A stretch of 64,000 bases of DNA from Odontocerum albicorne (GCA_949825065.1 OX463859.1:19181134-19245133); one strand, 5' to 3'; shown: positions 34,111 through 45,570, counted from the first letter of the stretch. The notes: a model not told the origin generated them from the letters alone. Numbers and translations: made by a program.

Positions 34111-34574
34111 TATTATGTTTTTTTTTCTGTAGCTCATATACAGTATAGCTTGGTTGCGTCATTTTTAGTCTGCGTTTTAGTTGCGACTTTTAATTGCGAC
34201 ATTGGTGTCTCGTAATCTTCCTTATTTTCTGTTGAATTAATTAGAAAGCGCTCTTGAGATAATTGATATGATCGGCAAACAGTGCCATACCAAACAGTGC
34301 CATACCAAACAGTGCCATACCAAATTATTAAATACGAAATAAAAATTAATAAAAATAAACTTGACAAAAGACTATAAATAAATTTTTCATCACACCATAA
34401 AAATGATTTTGGCGTGTACTACATATAATGTAAGATATTTTGTACTTATTTTTTTTTGAATCAGTATTATATTTCATTTAAGGCATTACAATTCGTATAT
34501 TCCTGGGCATAGAAAACAAGTAGTTTTCAATTATTCGACTTATAAAGAATTAACCCGATTAAATCAAAATAAGG
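34111..34574. other. Spacer with 15 bp triplet repeat
   Basis: 34276-34320 holds three exact copies of CAAACAGTGCCATAC. The rest is AT-rich and unrecognised up to the LINE-A start. Confidence 0.6.
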
Positions 34575-37500
34575 CATTGACCTGCCCCATGGCTGACTGA
34601 CGACAGTAAAAAAAACATCGCAAGACGTGACAAAGCGAAAAAAACTTCAGATCTAATCCCAATGATCAACTATTGGAAATTTTTCGACGACTTCGCAATA
34701 AATGTACACAATTGTGTAGGAATGCAAAAAGCAAACACTATTTTGACACCCTTCAAAACTGTCAGCCTGCAAAATGGTGGAAAATCCTGAACTCGATGGG
34801 TGTCAAATCCTCGGACAACTCAGGTAACTTCACACTAGATGTTAATAATCTTAACAGACATTTTGCAACACCATCACTCAGTTTAGACATTAACACAAAG
34901 GAGAATACTCTCCGCAAAATTCATGTAATGCCTCGACCCAATGTTCCTGAGCTACACTTTTCGGAGGTTGATATAAATGAGGTTCGTCGTATTCTTTTGA
35001 CTATATCCTCAAAAGTGATGGGTGACGGCAATATTTCGATTGTATTCATCTCCTTCATTATCGATGCTATTCTTCCTATCATAACATATATAATTAATTT
35101 TTCTTTGTCTACTAGCAGCTTTCCTAGTGTATGGAAGAAGGCTCTAATTATTCCGATCCCGATAATTGGCTCACCCACGTCATATAAAGATTTTAGGCCC
35201 ATATCTATTCTGCCCACATTATCTTAAGTTATTGAAAAAAATGTTCATATACAAATTGACTCCCACCTTAAACAATTTGAATTTTTTAATCCGTTGTGAG
35301 GACTATATTTGATAAATTGCATATGTATACGTCCTCGGTACTGTAAATTTTCGATATGTTTTATTTTTTAAAATCGCGTGTCCAGACCGATGACTCACTA
35401 AGTGTTGTTTTAAAAATATAGAAGTTAAAATATTATAAAATACAAACGGTTAAAAGTAGGGTAATAAAATCTCCTAGGTGGTCAGCGCTCGGACTCCAAA
35501 CCCTGTCCCGAATTCCTAAAAACACCGATGTTGTTGTTTTTAAATAAAGGGATGGAATATTTTAAAATACAAAAAAGGTAAAAGGTAGGGTAATAAAATC
35601 TCCTTGTGCCATTGTCTCAAACACCGCCCGTACCTGGGCATAATTCCTAGAAACTTCTTTTGACGACGTTATGCTAAGTGCGTTTTATCTCCACGTTCTG
35701 TACATATTTGTCGCCACGTGTGTTACTATGGGGATGGAAATAGTTCTCCCCTCTCCCGCGATTGTCTTTAAAAGGGGAGCTGTACGAGTCCCCAGCCTCT
35801 TTTGCTTTCGGGACCCTGTGCTGTACGGTTCTCCTTCACGCTTATCAGACTGGCAGCTACCAGTATTACTCACTTCGTTTCTCTGCCGTATAAGTAGACG
35901 CTTCAGGACGCTGTCTTGCAATTTTGGGTGAATATATTCTTTGTTTATATTTAATGCTGATTTCGTGGATTGGGACCTCCTGCCCTGTCCTTGCTGTAGG
36001 AAATTGCTATTCTATACCCCCTTGTTTGAATTATCACAACACAACCTTCGAGCCGCAATTCGGGAACCGAATTTAAAACTTTTTTTTTCCTCGAGCTTAC
36101 GCTCAAGGTTTTTTTTATTGAATCAGATAAATTACAATAAACTTCTTGTTTCTTTTAAGTTATATCTCTTTTTTAATTGCCCCCCTCATCCTGGCATAAG
36201 ATTTGAGAAAGAGTTACTCAGAATTTAAATAATCCAACGAACTCCTGAAATCAAAGAGGACTTGCCCCTTTAGAAGCTGCTGAGCCGAGCCGCGTCACAC
36301 ATGGTAAGATTGTAATGTGCTAAAATTGATTTACGTTATTAAATGTGTAAATTAAATTATTCTAAAAAACAGGAAAAGGTGTGACACCGTTGCAGTCAGG
36401 ATTTCATCCGGGACATAGTACCACTACCGCACTGGTCAATATTACGGATGATGTGAGACGTGAAATGAGCTTTAAGCGGCTGACATTGTTATGTCTATTG
36501 GATTTTAGCATTGCATTCAATACTGTAGACTTTGATCTGCTTATGGCTCGAATGCGTTCATTACGATTCTCTGAATCGGTCATAGTCTGGTTTTAAAGCT
36601 ACTTAAAGGGAAGACAATAATCCTTTAAATACCAAGAGCGTATATCTGAATGGACTGATCTCTCTGCAGGCGTTCCCCAAGGTGGAATTCTCTTTCCACT
36701 CCTTTTTTCTATATTCATCAACCCAGTAACATCGTTTCTTAAATGTTCTTATCATCTGTATGACCTACATATATATATAGTATTCATTTTGATCCAAATT
36801 TCTTTCACGCGGCTTTGAACGATCTAAATGCGGACCTTCAATCGATCTCTGAGTGGACTGGGGAGCATGGCTTACTCATAAATCCAAAGAAGTCTCAAGC
36901 GATCCTCATTGGCAGCCCTCAGCTTCTCTGTAAATTCAACACTGACTTACTTCCTCCTATAATACTTGATGGCTCTATCATAACATTACATAAAACTGTT
37001 AAAAACCTAGGAGTGCTAATAGATAACACTCTCTCATGGCGAGATCAAATGAAGGATCTTCTTTAGTCTTCATTCCCTTAAAGTGTTGCAAAGATTCCTA
37101 CCAACTAAAACCAAAATTTTACTCGTTAAATCTCTGCTCTTTCCGATTCTGGACTATGTGGACGTATGTTACTTAGATATTACAGAGGAACAGCTGGACG
37201 AATTACAGCGTCTTCAAAATGTGTGTCTAAGATTCATTTTCAACCTACGAAAGTATGATCATATAACTTCATACCAGAAGGCATTGAACTGGTTGAATGT
37301 TAAAAATAGACGCCAAATTCACATACTGTCTCTATTGTTTAATATCCTTAACTGTCCCGCCGCACCCTCTTCCCTCGCCAAAAATTTTCAGCGTCTTTCC
37401 AATCATGGATTAGCGCTACGCTCAAACCGAGATTACATATTGGCCTTTCCAGTTCACCGCTCCTCTTTTTTTACGCCGTCCTTTACTGTCCATGCAGTAA

Positions 37501-37907
37501 GACTCTGGAATCAGTTACAAACCAATATAAGACTCGCTCCGTTTTTGGCATGCTTTAAGAAGCGACTGAAAAAAACTCTTAATTTTTAGTCAGTAAAATA
37601 ACGTGTTTCATTCCTGATTTTTCTTTTCCTTTCCTCTCCACCATCCATTCCTTTCCTTTTGATTGATGATATCTCCCTTTATATGAAAAATAATGTTCGG
37701 GTGATTGTCCGTCTTTGTGGGGTTCGTGGGCATGTGCTCACGTATGTGTTTATGGATTTCGTGGGGATGGATAGTCATTTGAATGATTTATGCGACCATG
37801 TAACTTGCTTCATTTACTTTTGCCTGGTTGGTTGGAAGAGATTGCCACCTGGCAATAAGCTCACCAGATTGTATTGCAATAAAAGTATTAAATAAATAAA
37901 TAAGGCA
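34575..37907 (+). pseudogene. LINE-A, longest copy, 5'-truncated
   Basis: It begins just before a PWLTDD motif (about 34590), the linker upstream of the RT domain. 34673-35227 covers the RT start (WKKALIIPIP, YKDFRPISILPTLS) and ends at a point-mutation stop (TAA for the expected AAA). After the solo LTR the frame resumes as NPLQSGFHPGHSTTTALVNI, then RT motif A LLDFSIAFNTVD (aspartate at 36501) and motif B AGVPQGG. The YADD box at about 36755-36766 has lost two codons and reads LYDLHIY. The C-terminal part is open at 37083-37589 (LDELQRLQNVCLRFIFNLRK). The 3' UTR ends AATAAATAAATAAG. Jockey/CR1 group; exact clade uncertain. Dead. Confidence 0.88.
35295..36386. mobile_element. Solo LTR inside LINE-A
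   Basis: 1092 bp, starting TGTGAGGAC and ending GTGTGACA (TGT...ACA termini), flanked by CCGT on both sides (35291-35294, 36387-36390). Removing it with one CCGT restores the LINE-A reading AAT CCG TTG CAG (N-P-L-Q). A 4 bp duplication fits Ty3/gypsy-type integration. Inside are a GC-richer block (35640-36060), a TATAAG box at 35889 and a roughly 124 bp direct duplication (about 35425-35548 and 35555-35660, marker GTAGGGTAATAAAATCTCCT). No internal retrotransposon genes remain, as expected after LTR-LTR recombination. Orientation not determined with certainty (plus likely). Confidence 0.85.
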
Positions 37908-38037
37908 ATATCGCTTTTTTATAATTATTTTTTAATTATTCAAAGGTATTTAATTTAACGGTGGTTATTTTTCCAACAATTTATATGAAAGATATTAAGA
38001 CAAATAATGAACTCTACAATATCAATTATAATTAACG

Positions 38038-38243
38038 ATCCCCGTGGATACCTGTCTTCTAATACGGAAGTTGCAGGATCGATTTCCGTTACTACCCATA
38101 TTCTCTGTTACAACCTAGTTCCCGTTACTTCCCGGAAGGGTGTTAATCTGATTTTGTTTTAACGTTTGTTAAAATACTTTCCTGATTGATTGGATAAGAT
38201 TTGGTAAATGACAGTTAGCCCATTTGTATGTAATATATACAAT
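38038..38243 (+). mobile_element. SINE-A, degenerate
   Basis: CCCGTGGATACCTGTCTTCT (head) and GTTGCAGGATCGATTTCCGT (B-box region) come first. CTGATTTTGTTTTAACG, then TTTCCTGATTGATTGGATAA and AGCCCATTTGTATGTAATAT (3' half), follow the SINE-A order. A DNA transposon sits at its tail. Confidence 0.6.
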
Positions 38244-40513
38244 AGGGTGTCCCTTATTTTCCGACTTCAAAATTTTTGAACGCTCACCCTCCAATTTTGT
38301 TTGAATGACTCTAAAACATGTCTACAAAAATTTTTGTTGTGATCGAAGTATTATAAACCGTGCCGACTTGAGCGCGAACTCGCATGAAGAACATGGCCGA
38401 ACTTGTCACGCTAAGTCAGGTCTCTAGTACGTGGCACGTGCAGTGCATTCAGTTCATTATCTGTTATCAAGCGTGTAGCATGTGTTTTTGGCTTGCTACC
38501 ATAACATTATGTCACATCAATTACGCAGTGCAAATAGACAAGTGCTGAAAGTTTTATTTAATAACATACGGAAGGTAAAATTAAGTTTTAGTGTAAGTGC
38601 TAATCTTGTAGTTCGTGAGTGCGTGATATTTTGGGAGAAAGCGAGAATTACGACAAGATCTGTTCAAAATTGTTCACAAAAACTTATTAACTTGCATTCG
38701 GAGTGGAGAAAATTGCAAAAAAATGCAAAAAATTCTAAAGATTTTTTGAAGCGCCGTGAAGGGGAGTTGAGAAATAGTTTGGACAATCTATTTGATATTG
38801 CACATGCTAATGCTCTACAAACATTAAAGTTGGAAGAAGAAAGGAAGTTTTTACTTCAACAGAGAGAGCCTGGACGTAAAGGCTACCTATCAGAAGTAGA
38901 CCGAAAACTCGCGGATAAAGAAAAAAGGGCGAAGCAAAGAAAATAAGAAAAAGAGAAAAGGCATGAGAAACAACAATGTGCAGCATCTACATCTTCTAGT
39001 GTACCTCCTTTTCCATAATCTGAAGATTCAGATAAGGCATTTTCAAGTTCAGATGAAATCGACGTTGGTGAGTCTTGAGAGTACATCAATGCAGAATGCA
39101 GCGAGGAGAGGTACCACTGATTTTATTACTACAAAATTAGTGGCTGATTTGGAGTGATGTCAGTTGAGTGTAAGAGATTATGTATACATCCTTCAGGCGA
39201 CACTTGGCCACAATACCGAAGAGCTATCTATTAATAAATCTTCTATTCATCGAATCTGCCAGAAGAAGAGAAGAGAACGTTCTGAAATAATTAAATCGGC
39301 TCTCAAGAATAATATCCCTGCAATTCTTACTTTTCGTTGGGATGGTAAATTGTTGCCCGCATTAAATGTCAGGGACCCAAAAGAAGAAAGACTTCCAATC
39401 GTTGAGACATTTGGGGACAGTGAGCAGCTCATCGGCGTGTCAAAATTATAGAATGCTTCTGGTAAGGAGCAAGCGAATGCTGTTTGGGATGCAATAACGT
39501 ATTGGGGTAGAGAAGACAATGTACAAATTCTCTGTAGCGACACAACTGCCTCAAACATTAGCTGTTTTAAGTGGGCATGTGTCTTACTTGAACAAATATT
39601 GGTCAGAGAGTTGTTGTTTTTCCCGTGCCGTCATCATATATATTAACTTTTTTACGATGTGTATTTGAATGCAAAGTACATGATGTAATAAGCAGTCCTG
39701 ACATACCACTTTTTAAACATTTGAGGGAGAGCTGGAAAAGTGTCAATTCAAATAATTTTCAAAGTGGCATAAATAATGTAGAAGTATTTTTCAACGAGTC
39801 GGAAATTAAGGAAGTGTTAGACTTCTATGAAAGTAAATAAAATAAACCAATACTGAGAGGCGATTGCCGCAAACTCAAAGAGCTCTTTGTAATTTTTTTT
39901 GGGAGGAGACTGCAAAAAAAACTATAATTACCTTTGTTTTCGAGAAAACAATAGATGACTTCGTGTCAACTAAGAGCAGAGATCTGTTCTCTCGCCTGAA
40001 GATGGATACTAGTTTTATTCAAGAAAATCCTTCAGCATGGATGAGCAACATTTCATATTAAGAAGCTAAAACGATAGTTAACGAGTTAAAAGCTGTTAAT
40101 GACGTGTTAAATTAATGCAAGATTTTCATGGACTATTGACAGTCGATGAGGAGCAAAAGTAATTTGTGTTGCGTTGCGTTCAAGAACATCGTAGACCATA
40201 CCCAGATTTTAAGAAAGAAACACTGTAAAGAAAGCATCCACAAGAATACATAAAAACCATAGTGCACTCTAAAGAGCAAAAATGTATTGAATTAAAAAAA
40301 AGTTAGATATTATACATTCATCAATAGTTTTTACACTGACTTAGAACTAATAAACATATAATTCCTAACATTCAAATTTGGCGCTCAAGTCGGCACGGGT
40401 TAACGTCATCTTATTGAGATAATATTTTGTTTTTGAGTAAATCAAACCAAATGGCAAATATTTAGGGGGTGAGAGCAAAAAAAAATTTTTTTTGACCAAA
40501 TAAGGGACACCCT
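38244..40513 (+). mobile_element. 2.27 kb DNA transposon, superfamily uncertain
   Basis: The ends are perfect 16 bp inverted repeats, AGGGTGTCCCTTATTT, extended imperfectly to about 50 bp (GCTCACCCTCC versus GCTCTCACCCCCT). The flanks can be read as a TA duplication (TA-GGGTGTCCC ... GGGACACCC-TA) or as AAT. A second, internal 18 bp perfect inverted repeat, CCGTGCCGACTTGAGCGC, lies at 38358-38375 and 40381-40398. The interior encodes one decayed plus-strand protein. I cannot assign a superfamily with confidence. Confidence 0.8.
38509..40229 (+). pseudogene. Probable transposase of the 2.27 kb element, decayed
   Basis: The likely start is ATG 38509 (MSHQLRSANRQ) within an open frame to 38946. 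That part is basic and helical, with REGELRNSLDNLFDIAHANA and LLQQREPGRKGYLSEVDRKL. After frameshifts, 39164-39451 reads SINKSSIHRICQKKRRER and FRWDGKLLPAL. Past a stop it reads ILCSDTTASN (D at 39539) and FFPCRHHIY (39617-39640). The spaced W-D-G-K, S-D-T-T-A-S-N and C-x-x-H suggest an RNase H-like DDE transposase of the hAT/Mutator-like kind; the catalytic role of these residues is inference. 40090-40229 encodes a helical C-terminus (LLTVDEEQK). At least four breaks. I recall similar uncharacterised proteins in Hydra and aphids, not verified. Confidence 0.65.
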
Positions 40514-41395
40514 AATTAATATACAAGTATAATAAAATAACACAGTATAATAAAAATGTGTATTATTCTTAGTATTGATCTCTGGGGAGACGTAATTTGT
40601 TAAATTGAGTTTGATTGTCTGAGAAATTCAAATAAATCTAGTTATTGTATATTGACACATATTTTGCAATAGACTTTTTTCCAAGTAGCTAAATGCTGAC
40701 AACTGTGATCAAAGTGTCCTTTGAGAGGTTTTATAAGTTTGTTTTTTATATGGGATGAAATAAATAAGACTTAGATTAAAATCAGTCACTTAACGTCACA
40801 AACAAACAATAATTAACATAACGTATTCTCTTCGTGCCCTAGTTGGTGAACCTCTATTGTTTTTTTTGTGGATTCCGAGTTTGATTTCAGAAATGATGAA
40901 AAAAATAAATAAAAATATGGGGTCTCAGTTTTGTCAAAAACTTCTTATGGTAAAAAACTCGCACACTCTAGATGTCTAAGATTGTCGTTTCGTATCCACA
41001 TTTCGTATTCCCAACACTTACGATTTACGAATTACTTGCCAAATCTAATGGTTCATAATCCGAAGACTAATACATAGATCAAAGATGTTCTTTTATATGT
41101 CTTCATCATTAACAACTTTTTTGATTATAAATGGAAACCCACTAAAGCTGAGAGGTACCACACGAATATATAAAGGTACATAAATCATTGAAGTGCGTTT
41201 AAAAACCCTTCTTAGATTGGTTCTTAGAGAGTGAACTAACAGTATATGGACAATACAATTAGTTTGTTTGATTCTCTTCAACCACGAAATACATTTCCTA
41301 TGGTCCAATACCATGGAAACCATTTATGCTTACTCTTGTCGAAACATGATTTTTTTAATCGAGATTTTGCAACGATAATTTGGTACTCATGACAA
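40514..41395. other. AT-rich spacer with weak SINE piece
   Basis: 40835-40910 has GTGCCCTAGTTGGTGAACCT and ATTCCGAGTTTGATTTCAG, a degraded tRNA-like SINE head. Nothing else recognised. Confidence 0.4.
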
Positions 41396-41399
41396 ACAT

Positions 41400-41645
41400 A
41401 AAATACTCTTTCTATATGGTTCTGTTTGATGAAATACAGTACAATATATTCTAACAAAAGATTGGTTTGATTTTGTAGTAAAATTGATTTATTTAATATT
41501 TCTTCAGAAAGATACATGCCTAGTTTACTGAAGACACGACCCAGATCCATAAAAAAATGTGTATTCACATTGCATTACCTGTTGTTTTCCCCCAAATTAT
41601 GTGTTAATAAGATTTATTGTCATATATTTATAAATTAATAAATAA
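41400..41645 (+). mobile_element. LINE-C 3' UTR and tail
   Basis: ACTGAAGACACGACCCAGAT, GTGTATTCACATTGCATTAC and GATTTATTGTCATATATTTA match the end of the LINE-C copy at 31560-31680. It closes with AATTAATAAATAAATGAA. The coding part is missing, and the left limit is uncertain. Confidence 0.6.
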
Positions 41646-42029
41646 ATGAAATTGTTGTTATTTTATTTAACGTTTGATACCGGTTTTACTCAATTTTATC
41701 AAACAACAGAAAAAAATAAATCATGAAAACCTATACATATACAGTAAACTTATTGTACAACAGAAAAGATGTTATTTAATAATAATTAGTAATATTATTT
41801 GATAATAATAAAGAATTCATGCTTTACTGTGAAGTGACTCAGTTATACCTACAAAGTACAATATGTTGAGTTCAATTCTCAATTTATTTACTGATATATT
41901 GAAAAAATAATACAATCAAGTTAGAGTGGTGATGCACTTTAAACTCAGTTTGTGAATACGACACCGAAAATATTTTTAATTCACATGTAAAAGTTTTTCA
42001 ATCAATATTTTGTGTACATGATTACACAT

Positions 42030-42248
42030 GATCTTTGTAGCCTAGTTGGTGATACGCCTATCTCCCAACTCGGAGGTTGCGGGTTAAAATTCCGCTGGAA
42101 CCTAGATTTTTTAAAAAGGATTCCAGTCTGGTTTTCACTCGTAGCTACTTTATCCCATTTCTGGTTGGTTAGTTGAGATTTCCACGTGGCAATAATCCCA
42201 CCATGTCGTACTGTATACAACGAAAGTGTAATACAATACCATACATGG
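42030..42248 (+). mobile_element. SINE-A, full length
   Basis: A-box region TAGCCTAGTTGGTGATACGC; B-box region GGAGGTTGCGGGTTAAAATT. Then comes the body GATTCCAGTCTGGTTTTCAC. The 3' half is CCATTTCTGGTTGGTTAGTT, CGTGGCAATAATCCCACCAT and GTATACAACGAAAGTGTAAT. This copy shows the LINE-A-like 3' half well. The minus frame 42253-42002 is antisense. Confidence 0.85.
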
Positions 42249-42384
42249 TACATCCAACGAGCGATTTTTTCCAGTTAACCAGCTAATATTGGACATGTTT
42301 AGCTGTTTTGGTCTATGACTGATTTTACAAAAAACAAGAATTAAATTTATGTAAAAAAACAAAAACGCAACTAACCTCTAACCA

Positions 42385-42955
42385 ATGATAGAAATGAATG
42401 AATGTGATTCATTCAAGTTACGTGATTGCGGTTTCTACCCGTGGCGCCATTCTACAAGATTTCTTCTTGTTATATTGGGATACTACTTTCTTAGCGTGAG
42501 GAGGGATGTGAGGGTGTCTTTTTATATCCTTAAGTTACTTACGGGAGCTACACCTCATCCTACTGTGCTGGAAACGGTTAAACTTTATGTTCCTGACACC
42601 TATTCGAGGTACAAAATTTTGGACCTATTTTAACCACCAATATGTAGAACTTACCTGATATGAGCTCTCCCACTGTATCATGGTCCGTCCCTTTTGAAAA
42701 AAGTCACGGATATTGTCATCTTCAACATTTTTGATATTGTTTTTTAAGATAGTATTTTGAGCTTTCTTAGTAATGAAAGTTAGTTGTTTCAGCCGAACTA
42801 ATACTTTTTGTTTACTAAATTATATATTTTTGCTGCTGCATTTCAAATATGTTAAAGCTTTGAACGTACTTTTTCTTCTTGTATATAATTTATCTAAGCT
42901 TTGTATGTTATTGAGTTTAGCCGGCGTATGTAAGCTTTACGAAAATAAATAAATA
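42385..42955 (+). pseudogene. LINE-E C-terminal fragment
   Basis: The 82-codon frame reads RRDVRVSFYILKLLTGATPH then YVPDTYSRYKILDLF. This fits the 'RRD...FLYKLLNG...P..R....LF' C-terminus of R1/I/jockey-like LINE proteins. It continues, frameshifted, to about 42760 (YELSPTVSWS). It ends with GTAAGCTTTACGAAAATAAATAAATAAGG (42930-42957), a LINE-type tail. Confidence 0.65.
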
Positions 42956-43109
42956 AGGAAGAATAACAAAGAAACTTAAGGATGTGTATTAAAAACGATG
43001 AATCTTAATAAAATAATGAATGTAAATAATAAAAGTATATATGAAAATAAAAGGAGAATTAATCAAGCGGTTTTAGGGAGCTTTCTTTTAAAGTCGTCTT
43101 ATTAGGATT

Positions 43110-43600
43110 CGAACCTTTTTTTTTTTTATTAAACAAGTAAATTATTGTACAAACATTCGTCTAGGCTATACCTATATACAAATTTATTACTTAACTAATC
43201 TTAATTATATGTTATAATTTATGAACTTATTTAATCTTATTTTCCTAGATATCATTTTATTTTATTTATTCAATCTTAATATATGAGATCTTAGAAATAA
43301 TTAACACCTACATAGTACTTATAACTAGATAACAATTCTTACACTAATTATTTAGCAAAAACAAGTCCACTCGTTCAGGCTACTTGTAACCCAAAGAGAT
43401 TAAAAATAAATTAAAACTAAATATTTAAAATGTGAGTGTTAGGATGCAAAGATGTTGACGTCGGCGTCGGCTATACGATTAGATACTTCCTCGCACCTAC
43501 GTGCTGGTACATCCAAAAATAAATATTTGGTATAAAAACCGCCAAAAATTTATCAAGGGGAGACGAACTATAAATGCACCTTTATAGATATTCCAAAATG
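43110..43600 (-). other. Possible LINE 3' end, minus strand
   Basis: The stretch opens with a run of T (43110-43123) and then TATTAAACAAGTAAATTATT, as the reverse complement of a poly(A)-tailed retroelement would. There is no protein motif, so this is only a possibility. Confidence 0.3.
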
Positions 43601-43690
43601 TGATGTAACACATTCGGTTTTCAGTGTAGTGTACTTTATGTGTGTATTATTTATATATTATCATGAATTTTGATAAGATCTCTCAAAAAA

Positions 43691-43951
43691 GGTTATATTT
43701 AACCCCTTGACAGTTTTTCCCGAGCGGGACTTGGGCAAAACTGTCAAGTGGTTAAATATAACCGGGAGCGGGACTCGTTCGGGTAAATCTTGTTTTGACT
43801 TGTTGGGAGTGTTTATCCCGAGCTTCATTTGGGCAGATCTTGTTTCAACTTGTTTTCTCCGAACATAATGTATTTTCGTATAGAATTTATTCGTTCACAG
43901 TTTGTCACTGTGTTACGTCGCGTGTTAAAAATCCTACTGTTAGGTGGTTAA
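43691..43951. mobile_element. TTAA-flanked fold-back element (piggyBac-like)
   Basis: TTAA-CCCCTTGACAGTTTTT (43699-43718) is mirrored by CAAAACTGTCAAGTGG-TTAA (43736-43755), giving 28 bp arms that also include GGTTATAT/ATATAACC. A further end-like CTACTGTTAGGTGG-TTAA lies at 43935-43951. Inside, GAGCGGGACTNG recurs (43722, 43766). TTAA plus CCC termini suggest a piggyBac-type miniature element. No coding capacity (the 63-codon frame 43795-43986 is not recognised). Confidence 0.55.
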
Positions 43952-44229
43952 ATGAAGTAGTGTTCATATATGACCATACATTTTGAATATAACTTCTAAA
44001 AAGGATTGTCTTCAAGTGCTACCTAAAGCTGTAAACACCTCCATATCTCTAAAACTAAGACGCCGACTATTCAATGTCACACAACTACTTATGTTCTGTA
44101 AAACAAAAATGTTTGATTTGTTACAAAATACTTTAACAGTTTAACCGGATCAAAAGAAAGTCTGCTTTTTAATGCAATAATATAATTATTTAGGATTAAT
44201 GTAAGCTGAAAATTAATGTGTTAAGTAGA

Positions 44230-44480
44230 GTTAAAAAAACACCTTGACTTGCTTTGAACATGCTAAACGGAAGGATGACCTGACTGAAAAAATATCGAGA
44301 AGTGGTCATGGAATAGTAATTGAACGAAGTATAGAAATATGGAAATACGAGGTGCTAGATAAATAGAAATAACTATATGCGAAGATGTTTGGGCATGTAG
44401 AAGGTAAAGAAAGTATGTTGAGAAAGAAAAGTCTGGAGCTTTGTCCTATCTGCCTACTCCGAAAAAGAAATTGCATGATG
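44230..44480 (+). mobile_element. LINE-C-like C-terminal fragment
   Basis: ATGCGAAGATGTTTGGGCATGTAGAAGG encodes MFGHVEG, the counterpart of WFGHV.RM. The downstream TATCTGCCTACTCCGAAAAA then TTGCATGATGGCATTATG is the LINE-C post-stop marker. The GRPRK/WLDQ part between is deleted. Confidence 0.55.
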
Positions 44481-44894
44481 GCATTATGTTTAATTCACAA
44501 ATGTATGAAAAAAAATCTAAAACATTCAACTTATTTATATAATAGATGTTTTATGAGGAAAATTACATATTTTTTTCATTTTCAATTAGCTTTTATTAGT
44601 TTTCATAGCGTTAATATAAAAATTTATTCATCCAACGTTATTTTTAATTTTACTGGATCTGTAGGTCTCATATAAAAAGCAAATTTAAGTGTCTGAAATA
44701 CAGATTGGTTCAAATCGTTCATCTTTAAACAAAATATTCTCTATATCGAAATAAAATAAATCCTATAGGTTGTAAAATCATATACGTCACAAAAGTTATA
44801 CAAAACAATGAATTAAGAAATATTAGAGATACGCAAAGCAATAAGCAAAATAATATGGAAACCGATAACCAAAATATGCAAAAAAATCACACCT

Positions 44895-44995
44895 TATTAA
44901 AATGTTTCTCTTGGGTCACTAGACCTTCCGATGAAACGTGACACTAGTTCAGTCTAAGTATTGCTCTTGTAACAAACCGAGAACTTGAGAAAGGA
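44895..44995 (+). repeat. Dispersed repeat R13 fragment
   Basis: CTTCCGATGAAACGTGACAC, TAGTTCAGTCTAAGTATTGC and TCTTGTAACAAACCGAGAAC match R13 at 13550-13610. The downstream GACGCGT part is absent. Confidence 0.5.
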
Positions 44996-45134
44996 GAAAC
45001 ATATTAGTAGTGGGATAACAAAGCTATTTATTAATAAATATTCAAGGAAAAATATTTGAAAGATAGGAAAAAGTACTCAAAATGCAATGCAATAATAGTA
45101 ATTAGAAATATAAGTATATTTGAAAAAAAAAAAC

Positions 45135-45280
45135 GATACCAACCTCCGTCATCTGGTTAGTAAAACACATGTTTTCTTTCTGGATTCGATTTCTGATGGT
45201 ACATAAAAGGTTCGGGGTTAGGGTTCATCCTCATGAACATAAAAGGTTCATGGTTAATGATCATCCTCATGAAGCATTTT
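45135..45280 (+). mobile_element. SINE-A head remnant with 37 bp duplication
   Basis: AACCTCCGTCATCTGGTTAG and TGGATTCGATTTCTGATGG are a degraded SINE-A head. They are followed by two tandem copies of a ~37 bp unit with ACATAAAAGGTTC and CATCCTCATGAA. Confidence 0.5.
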
Positions 45281-45439
45281 AACTTCTTTTGTTGTTAGTT
45301 ATTAGAAAATGTCTCTTGGGATCATTCCATTGAGTTGACTTAAAAATGTTAAGTTTATTAAAAAAAATCCACTTTTAATTCAAGAGTGGTAAAAGTTATA
45401 ATAAGACGTGAACAAAGATCAATCACTTATATAAGTCTT

Positions 45440-45570
45440 TTTTTTGGTCTAGTCATCATGATTGAGGATCGTGCCCTCTTTGCTCGCCTGCTTTAATCTG
45501 CTACCGACAGTTCTCCACGTTTCCTTACATTAACACTTGCCACCCTATGATGGATAGTGAGTGACCAGGG
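45440..45570 (-). mobile_element. LINE-G 3' fragment
   Basis: GTCATCATGATTGAGGATCG then TGCCCTC matches GGTCATGACTGAGCATCGTG at 54739-54758, the non-coding 3' edge of LINE-G. The following TTCTCCACGTTTCCTTACAT fits antisense coding remains. Confidence 0.45.

Noticed and set aside
34134..34367. Minus-strand ORF with WYGTV repeats as a repeat protein.
   Set aside because: It is just the translation of three exact 15 bp repeats (34276-34320), with no other support.
35671..36228. Plus and minus ORFs of 78-95 codons in the GC-richer part of the LTR as genes.
   Set aside because: They overlap on both strands within a non-coding LTR and show no retroviral or host motif.
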